Of a stretch of DNA of 64,000 bases, positions 56,495 to 64,000 are shown piece after piece. Position 1 is the first letter of the stretch. The number at the start of each line of letters is the position of its first letter. The translations under genes were made by a program, and so were the position numbers. The notes under the pieces are model-generated. The model had not been told where the DNA came from. It ran no database searches and worked only from the letters and a program-made list of their open reading frames with translations. Location of the stretch: contig NC_134940.1 in the NCBI RefSeq assembly GCF_051020765.1, forward strand, positions 15,451,712-15,515,711. The letters are read 5' to 3'. This DNA is from Lasioglossum baleicum (taxonomy: Eukaryota > Arthropoda > Insecta > Hymenoptera > Halictidae).

Positions 56495-59400
56495 TTACTG
56501 CACGATTTCGTTGGTAGGCTGGCCCTCGTGGTAGACAAGGACTTCCTTGACGAAGATGTTGGGGACGCTGAGAGCGCTAACGCTCAGGGGTCGGTCGAGG
56601 GGGAAGCCGAGGGGCTTGCCATCGAGGGAGATCGCACCGCCGATGATCTCGGAGATGGGTTGTTTCTGGTAATGTTCATGCACGGACTGGTCCTGGACTG
56701 TGAGTTGCTGAGCATGGATGCCCTGGAACCCACCGGCATGGAGTTGTCCGCTTGCTACGTTGCCAACGATTCCGCTGGCGAACTGGCTCTGCCAACCAGC
56801 CTGCGTGTTGTATTTAATGGGGACGTTCTGTTGTACCTGGGATCCAATTTGATGCTGGCCCTGGACACCGTACATTCCCGAGAGCACACCGTGGACACCA
56901 CCTTGTTGTTGGACGCCCTGTTGCATTCCCTGAAGACCTTGCACGACTTGCACACCGTGGACACCTTGTTGCACACCCTGGACACCCTTGACTATACCCT
57001 GTACACCCTGTACACCTTGTACACCTACTACGCCTTGCTGCTGGATACCTTGGACACCTTGGACACCTTGGACACCTTGTACTCCTTGCACATGCTGGGA
57101 CAATGGGACATGGTGTTGGATGTTTTGGCCGACGACGCCGTATTTCTGCCAGTTACTGGAGACTCCTTGCTGGATCGGAATGTAGCCGGATTGCAGAGGC
57201 TGGTAAGGAAGTCCCTGGTACACCGGGATCGGGATTTGTTGTCCCTGTTGTATCTGGCCGTTTTGCAGTTTCAATTGCTGCACCCACGATTGGCCGCCAT
57301 ACATTTTCGAGAGGGCGTACTGGATGTAGGGTTGAGGGCCGACCCAGTTCTCAGGGAGGACTTCTAAGTTCTGTTGGATGCCAGACACATGGGGCAGTTG
57401 GCTCTGTTGCTGTCTCAGTTGCTGGTATTGCTCGGGGTCGACGATCTGGTGCTGCTGGTCCTGGTAGACTAAACTGTCCTCCGGGATCACGGGACCGTAG
57501 GGAACGTTCAATGGGCCTGGAGCGGAGATCACGACCAGTAATTGAAGAGGGTAGCCTTGAGGTTGTCCCTTGGGAAGAGACAGTCTAGCGGGGAAGCTGA
57601 AGATCTGGTGGGGCTGTAAGTAGAAATACCATTGTTATTTCGTTGTTTACTTTCCTCTCGCTAACTTTCTATTCCGTTCAACAGGAAATCGAGGAAGCAC
57701 ACGCTACCTTGGTGATGAAGAATGGTCCCTGAGAGCTGATGCCACTCTGGACACCCTGTTTGATTTCCTGAACCGACGGCCAGTCGAAGCTCAAGCCTGG
57801 AGCCTGCTGGGAGTTCCTGAAGATCACGTTCTGGCCCTGTTCGACTGTAAATCGAATGGAAATTATAGGTAAGCTGTTCGAATACTTTGAATAGGAGAAG
57901 CCAATCGACTTACGATTGTGGACGAACTGGTCAAGTTGAACGAAAGACTGTCTGGCCTCGGAGATGCTGATCGGCTGCCTGTGGTGGTCGTATTTAGGTC
58001 CAAGGAACACACGGACGACAGAGTTGGGAACTGCTTGCTCACTGTGCACGTTGATTTGGTACTGGTACGGTTTGTGGTCCAATCTCTTCAGCTGAGCGAG
58101 GATCTTCTGTTGAGCTTGCTGTTGTTGTTGCTGCTGGCCGACTGCGGGAACGGCGTTGCTCAGGTCGACGAAGTAGTCGTTGAACAGGGTAACGAGCTGG
58201 CTGATGTCAACGTTTTGGATGGTAACACCGGAGAGGATAAGATCGTTCCACTGGTAAGCGGGCAAGGATTCCTGGTACGTGCTGTAAAGCCTCATGATCT
58301 TTTTGTAGAGCTTGTAGAAGACCGGGTCGTGGACAGCGGTTTGGCCGAGTTCGAGAACCGATGGTGTTTCCCAGATGCCCTGGACGTGGGGTACGTTACC
58401 GAGGAGCTTGCGGGCTGCGACCTGGAGGCTTCCATAGAATCTGTTCCGGATGAGACAAGTAAGGATTAACGTGTGCCAGCATGGTAGGGCTCAAAGTACT
58501 CAGTATCACTACAAATCGTATAATCGTTAGAATCGAGAAAGAGTTTTCTACCTTGGGTTAACGCTCTTGCCGCTTCCTTCGATCAGGCTACCAAGAATGT
58601 TGACACCTTGTGGTTGGTAGAGAGACAAGAGAATGCCCTGGGGAGTGATCACGTGACCGGACTCGATGGCGTCCATCAATCTCTGCTCCAAAATACTGAC
58701 ATACTGGATGAGCTTGTTCTTCTGTGGTTGGAGTTGGAGGTTCTCCGGGCGGCTTGGGAATTCGAGACCGTTCAAAGTGCGGAGGTGTGGGTGGTACAGA
58801 GAGTTGACGGAGTCGTAGTTGATCTCCTGGATCGGGCCAAGTCCGTTGGTGAGACGGTTCAGTTCGTAATGGGCCAAAAGTTGTTGGTGGAGGAACAGGT
58901 ATTTGGCTCCGTGGCCGACGATGTTCTGTTGGTCCTGTCCTACTTGGTGCAAGTATTTGCCTACGATATGTTGCTGGTACTGTTGCTGAGTCAGGGGCTG
59001 TTGTTGCTGTTGGTGGTGGTCCTCCTGTTTAAGAAACGAACAGCGTTTATATGTGTCGATCGATATGGTGCATAGAAAACAGAACGCATTCGATGTTGTT
59101 TCCTCTTACTTCTCCCAAAATGAAGCTAACGAGGTTCAGGTAACCGTAGTAGGAAGCGAGACCGACGTCCTGAGTGTAGTAGGAGAGCTGTTGTTCGTCC
59201 TGGTCGAGGAGAGCAGAGTAGTTGACTGGGATCAGATTGATGTTTTGTTGCTGATGGACTTGTCCAATGTTTTGGATCGCGATGTCTTGAGCTTCCTGAA
59301 TGATTCTGGAGTCCAAGTGGAATTGGGGCAAGATTTCGTACAACGGTGGCAGAATGATGCCCTGGGTGTCTGGGCGCATTAAAACAGCACCGACCAAAGC

Positions 59401-60191
59401 CTGTTACAAAAGAGATGAGAACCGTTTAACAGATCCAGAATAACTACCGCCGCGCCGCAGCTAGCTATTTAATACCTTGACGAATTGTCCTTCGTTGACG
59501 TTCACGCGAGCCCACGCAGCAGTCTGCAAGAATGTTTGGTAGTCCTTGGCACCCATCAGAATTTTGTACAAAAGGGACAGCTCTTTGCGGAGCTGGCTGA
59601 TCGAGCTGGAGAAGACGGTGCCCTTTGGTTGAACCAAACCAGCATCGACCACGCCAGCATAGTATTTCACGATGATCGGGTTGTGGTATTGGAGTGCGTT
59701 GCTTGCGATATCATAGTTGATGCCGAGTTCTTGGAGTTGTTGGTTCGGAATTTCCTGGCCGATGTTTTGCAGGAGCTGGATCACATCTTGCTGCTTGGTG
59801 AGGAGAACCTGGTCAGCTGGAAGGATCGAGAGATCGTTTGAAACACCAACGACTAACCAGTGCTAGCCAGTCCGAAGCAAATCACTTATTTCTTGTAATT
59901 CAAATTTCGATTATCGATTGCCGAAGACTATCCGACTATTAACAATCTTCTTTGACTACAGCATATGCCCATAACAGTTCCGTAGATCGCAATTCTATTC
60001 TACAGCTAAAGACTAGACCCGTATGGCACAACTTGCATAACAATAAATCCATCCTGGTCAGGTATCTTTGGCGAATAGCTCAAAGTATGAGAAAGGTGAA
60101 GAAATATTGAAGAAATGCACTTACCAGCGGGTTCGCTGCTGTAGCAGGCACCAAGAGCCGCGAAAGCAAACAAGAGAACTAAGCACCTCAT
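56495..60191 (-). CDS. Hex110: Hexamerin, glutamine-rich (HEX110-type storage protein)
   Basis: Secreted larval storage protein of the hemocyanin superfamily, made by fat body as an amino-acid reserve. Seven exons (60191-60125, 59816-59476, 59400-59110, 59024-58552, 58440-57914, 57844-57708, 57613-56495) give 984 aa. The signal peptide MRCLVLLFAFAALGACY precedes the hemocyanin N domain (about 24-140; LLTKQQDVIQLLQNIGQEI). The middle domain follows (VGAVLMRPDTQGIILPPLYE, KYLFLHQQLLAHYELNRLTN), then the C domain (VRVFLGPKYD, FSFPARLSLPKG, EVLVYHEGQ). Poly-Q runs occur at about residues 243-257 and near the residue-500 region, and a GVQ repeat at about 787-867. At 984 aa it is far longer than the 680-700 aa of ordinary hexamerins but close to bee HEX110. 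Copper-site histidines are not expected in hexamerins. A TATA box is at 60236-60243. Confidence 0.92.
56850..57091 (-). repeat. Hex110: GVQ-rich repeat coding block in the hexamerin C domain
   Basis: About 80 residues made of GVQ, GIQ, GMQ and VQG units (for example HVQGVQGVQGVQGVQGIQ), interrupted by QQQG. On the DNA it is an imperfect repeat of units like ACACCTTGG or ACACCCTGG. Confidence 0.9.
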
Positions 60192-60235
60192 TGTGTGTCC
60201 AATGATGGCCGATGCTAACTGTCAGTTGGTCCAGG

Positions 60236-60243
60236 CTTTTATA
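60236..60243 (-). promoter_or_regulatory. TATA box of the hexamerin gene
   Basis: TATAAAAG on the minus strand, 45-52 nt upstream of the ATG at 60191. This leaves room for a short leader of about 15-20 nt, as in other highly expressed storage-protein genes. Confidence 0.75.
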
Positions 60244-60616
60244 CCCGAATCCTATCGAGGAACGCGGTTATCAGCGACCTGTCGACCTACCTCCCTCAAG
60301 ATTTCGCCGTCTACATGCGATATCCCTTGCTATTTCGGATGTGTCCGACTCAAAGAATCGAAGGTTAACCGATGATACACGTCGACGGTAATTGTCTCTG
60401 CTGCATCAGACTAGTCGCATCGGAAATTCAATTGTGATGTAGCAGCATTGCTCTGATTACTCAGGTACATCTTAAACACTACATGTTCTACCATGGCCAT
60501 CTATTCGCTCTGGATTTACCGCATATTAAATATATTTCATTTCCTTCTTCAGGAGTTTCGGAAACTTCACCTAATCCCTTGGGATCGCCGCTATTGGAAA
60601 ATCGTGGGAGCAGAGT

Positions 60617-61085
60617 ATTAACAAGCCAATGCAACGAATGTACGTATTAATTCATTTGTAAACATTATACAAGAATTTCACGTATGCTCTTATTGTTAGC
60701 AAATTAGAAACAAGTACAAATCTTATCGAATACGATTAACACTAAACGTACCGAGCTATAAAAGTAACAGGCTCATGTCGCCTTGTAAAAATAACAAGAT
60801 TTTATTGATCTAGACTTTCCGCGGTTCTTATTGAAATCGTAGGATCAGAATTAGTTCTCTGAGTTAATGCTTGTTAATAGAAGCCGTTGCACCGAATGTA
60901 CGTATTAATTAATTTGTAAATATTATACAGGAATTTTTAACGTGTGCTCTTAGCAAATTAGAAACAAGAATAAATCTTATTGAGTATGATTAACACTAAA
61001 CGTACCGAGATATAAAAGTAACAAGCTCGTATGCCTTGTAAAAATGACAAGATATAATTTATTTAGAATTTCCCCGGTTCTTATT
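60617..61085. repeat. Tandem duplication of about 218 bp, period about 251 bp
   Basis: 60617-60834 and 60868-61085 share most of their sequence (for example GAATGTACGTATTAATT, TTAGCAAATTAGAAACAAG, TTAACACTAAACGTACCGAG, CTTGTAAAAAT). The unit includes the left end of the TTAACACTAAAC MITE, so the duplication arose after that insertion. Confidence 0.85.
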
Positions 61086-61213
61086 GTAACATGTGTTCTA
61101 ATAAAGATATTTATTAAACCGTTTCTTATGAAAGCATCTTTATCATTTTAATAATTGCAAAATAAAAAATGTAGAAACAGTTGTTTGACCGGTCGTGGTA
61201 AGTTCAGTGTTAA
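60990..61213. mobile_element. TTAA-flanked MITE (TTAACACTAAAC family), copy 2
   Basis: Starts TTAACACTAAACGTACCGAG and ends ACGACCGG-like sequence then TTCAGTGTTAA (read as AAGTTCAGTGTTAA). Reverse complement matches 53430-53908 outside its nested insertion. Its left end is also duplicated at 60736. Confidence 0.78.
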
Positions 61214-61216
61214 TAG

Positions 61217-61819
61217 CCAGATCGCACAGGACGTCTTAAAGACGTTCATTTTACGTCTATTTTAGGTCTGAAAGTCTTACGTCCTAAAAAGACGACTTTA
61301 AAACGTCTTTAAGACCATAAACAGTGTGGTACATATTAGAATTGGTATTATTTGTCCGAGTTAGTGTTTTTGCTGCAATTTCAATTTCAATTCCAATCCC
61401 AATTCCAATTTCAATTCCAATTTTAATTTCAAATTTCAATTTCAATATCAATTTCGAGTTCCATTCCAATTTCAATTTTTATTGTTTTTATTGTGATTTT
61501 AATTGCAATTGTTATCTTTATTACACTTTTTATGTCAATTCCACATGCGTTCTTCTAATAAAGTTAATTTATTGGTTTAACTTTAGGCTCGTTTTTGTCG
61601 AAATCTATTTTTACTCTTCCCTTCTTTTAATTTAATTAACATTTATGGACCTTTAAGATTTCTAAAGACCTCCCGAATGTCCTACGAACGTCTCCTGAAC
61701 GTCTTCTAGAGTCAAACAGATGTCTTTAAGACGTTTTCTAACACAAGACGCTAAGGTGAGGTTCGGAAGACGTTCGTAGGACATTCGGGACATCTTTAAG
61801 ACGTCTTTGTGTTATCTGG
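61217..61819. mobile_element. ACGTC-rich TIR element with CAATTT array
   Basis: The left end CCAGATCGCACAGGACGTCT is mirrored by AGACGTCTTTGTGTTATCTGG. Both ends are built from repeats of GACGTCTTTAAGACG-like words that fold on themselves. The middle holds a (CAATTT/CAATTC)n array (about 61376-61475). Non-coding. Confidence 0.75.
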
Positions 61820-62019
61820 GAGACTGCGGATTCCATGCATTTATAACAAAAATAGGTGGGTGCAATTTTAAACAGTGGGAAGATTAAAAGGATTTCAGAA
61901 TATGTATCAACGCATTTCTTTCGACTTTATAAAACCACTGAAGAGAGAATTACTACGTTTAGATTCATCCTGCAACGAATACAAAGAATTTTTTATTTTG
62001 CATGAAGCTCCGCAGTCTA
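61820..62019. mobile_element. TAGACTGCGGAT-family MITE, full-length diverged copy
   Basis: 200 bp from AGACTGCGGATTCCATGCAT to TTGCATGAAGCTCCGCAGTCTA-like end. It abuts the end of the 61217-61819 element. The interior matches 18219-18419. No matching flanks, so one side was probably altered. Confidence 0.75.
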
Positions 62020-63784
62020 ATAATTAACATTTAAAAGTATAGTTCTGCGGGGATAATTACATATACACCTGTGAAGGTAGACGTATTACTTTATTTTTTA
62101 AATAAGGATGGGTAAAGAAATGAAATAATAATAATATATGCATGTGTGTATTTGATATGGTTTCTTTACTGAAAAATTGCATGCTGAATTGCAACAATTC
62201 TAAAATCATTGGTGAATTTGCAATATTTTTAGCAGGTCGCAAAGGTTGACTTCAAATGACGAGGGTCAGCTATATCTTTACGCGCGGGATAATGCGGTAC
62301 GATAATGTCTTGATCTCCCAGGTGACTATGTGCGTAAAGGTTATCGCTTTGTTTACCACCTAAGTGCTCCGAATATATTTTTACATTCCTGGGGGTGCAC
62401 ACACAAATATACAGTTACATCGTACAAGCAATTTATCCAATGTTGCAATTTATCTAAACGACAATAATGAAGATACATTTCGCTCATTTGTTGAACGGTA
62501 ATATTCCCTCGCGTAAAATTGCAAAGACTCTTTCAAGCAATATAGCGTTTCTCGTCCCTTGCTTTACAATATCGTGTCGTACTCGTGATGAGGATTCTGA
62601 ACAGAGTCTAATAAAAATGTATGCTAATAATTTCCTTTAAACCGAAATAAAATTCTATCTTGGTTTTGTTAATATACGGCTATTGGAGAACATATAGGAA
62701 TGCAATTTATATATCAATATTCTCCCTTTTTAGGAAATTACGATCTACAAAAAACGTTCTAATCACTGAAACCGTAAAATAAATTGTAGGGCAAGGGGTT
62801 GACTAGCAATAGTTAATAAGAAAAAATGATTATTCATGTACATTTCAAAACTTGTTATCGGTATTCCATGAATAATGTTATTTCGTAAATTCTTGTTGTT
62901 AATGCACAGTATTTTTTATACTCTTTCGGACCAGATACAAACTGACATATCGCGTACTCAAATTAATTACAAATGAGAATGAGACAAACAAACCGCATAC
63001 AAACACGATAACGCACAAAAGCGTAAGTTGCCGATAATTCGGGGACCGAATCTATCGCGGCTTGCCAATCATTCTTTTCGGTTTATCGCTACTATATGTG
63101 GCATTATTATCCTGACGCAATAATACATTTTCTTTAAAGTGCAACGCTATCCAAATTAAAACATGTACAATACTATAATAGTTACAGATATACATTATAC
63201 ATACATACAGTCCATAAAAAAACTAGGTTTTCGAAAAACACATACAGAAATAGTAAATTATTTTATTCTCTGTTAAAAGTGCATTATTCAAAAGTAAACA
63301 TGACGTAAAACAGACGAATTTTCCAATCATTTCTTTACCTACCGTTGTTTATCCTACGCTTATCTATTTCTGTCTCCGCATCCTTATCTACTGGTACCTG
63401 TGCTTTCATCGATCGCGTGCAAAAGATAACAGTTGTAGCAACGCCTAGTAGAAATTTGAAAACAAAAGTATTTCGAGAACGAGCTTTACAATATTTTCAT
63501 CTTCAGCGCTACAACATTTTATCAAACGATTGATTGATGAGACCTATTCGGATAAACATTCAACCAGATAAGAATCATCGTGATTAAATATTTTCTTCTG
63601 AGGTTTAATTTTACCACTACTCGGATCTAACAATAAGTATACCTGAATATATTCTAGTCTCTCATAGGCTCAAGCTCGGATGGTACTCGAACGGGGCGAA
63701 CCGAAGTTTTAACCCTTTGCACTCCGAATTATTTTTCAATTTTATTGCCAACAACTCGAAATTTACTTTAAAGGACAGCTCCTT

Positions 63785-63895
63785 CACTGCTACTTACAGC
63801 TTTTGCACTCCAAATTCACCCTTTTACAAATAATCAATTTCACCCTTTTCCAAATCAATTTCACCCTATTGCAAATTAATTTCAACCTTTTAAAA
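63785..63895. repeat. Short TTTCACCCTTTT tandem array near window end
   Basis: About four imperfect units of 25-30 bp of the form TTTCACCCTTTTCCAAATCAA. Preceded at 63712 by TTAACCCTTTGCACTCCG, the border of the TTAA-type MITE family. Confidence 0.65.
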
Positions 63896-64000
63896 ATTAG
63901 AGTATTTTTAAGTAAGTTTTTGTGGAAGAAATTGAATCAAATGTAAATATGGATTGTTAAGAAATTCAAGATTTTATTTATTGCAAAGATGTACATCAAA

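Larger units (their letters stand above)
60244..64000. other. Gene-free, repeat-rich right flank
   Basis: Upstream of the hexamerin TATA box I recognise no gene. It contains a 0.25-kb tandem duplication, several MITEs and short satellite-like arrays (listed separately). Hexamerin enhancers may lie in the first kilobase, but none can be named. Confidence 0.6.

Noticed and set aside
56420..57367. 315-codon plus-strand frame opposite the hexamerin
   Set aside because: It is the shadow of the hexamerin's last exon. The Leu/Asp/Thr repeats are the complement of GVQ codons.
57918..59382. Several plus-strand frames of 100-180 codons opposite hexamerin exons
   Set aside because: They are antisense to well-supported coding exons and have no independent features.

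Overview
This is a eukaryotic nuclear window, AT-rich with GT-AG introns and mostly compact genes. The gene set points to an aculeate hymenopteran, most likely a bee: a glutamine-rich hexamerin of the HEX110 type, an insect muscle troponin C, slipper, pecanex and a Zdhhc8 orthologue. I assembled exon structures by hand from splice consensus, reading phase and family conservation. In every multi-exon gene the phases close, with total coding length divisible by three.

Left part (1-4.3 kb): the 3' half of the iron-sulphur DNA helicase DDX11/CHL1 (+) meets, tail to tail and only 68 bp apart, a galactose mutarotase-like gene (-). The latter has lost two catalytic residues and may be a pseudoenzyme. 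From 4.3 to 9.07 kb I see no gene; part is probably the slpr 3' UTR.

Signalling pair (9.07-28.8 kb): slipper (mixed-lineage kinase, JNK pathway, -) and pecanex (Notch-pathway multipass membrane protein, +) are head to head across a 1.35 kb shared upstream region. slpr has a 21-nt microexon and an alternative 5' splice site in exon 11 that swaps one long C-terminus for another. pecanex carries four HPQSLE repeats.

Middle (28.8-44.5 kb): a mitochondrial-type thioredoxin with a WCEPC active site (-), then a 667-aa palmitoyltransferase of the ZDHHC5/8 class (-) ending in the PDZ ligand EISV. Its last intron (3.2 kb) is packed with terminal-inverted-repeat elements.

Right part (44.5-64 kb): a 7 kb gene-free stretch with a mariner remnant and MITEs; troponin C (+), whose first coding exon appears to be only the ATG; and a 984-aa secreted hexamerin (-) with a GVQ-rich repeat inside its C-terminal domain and a TATA box at its promoter. 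The last 3.8 kb is intergenic and repeat-rich.

The most pervasive non-genic signal is a family of short elements with ends like TAGACTGCGGAT...ATCCGCAGTCTA and 8-bp target duplications (hAT-like). At least seven two-ended copies and several single ends occur here. Other elements seen are TTAA-flanked (piggyBac-like), one nested in another, mariner, and several long palindromic MITEs. I found no rRNA, tRNA or CRISPR, and nothing that convincingly amounts to a new multi-gene system.
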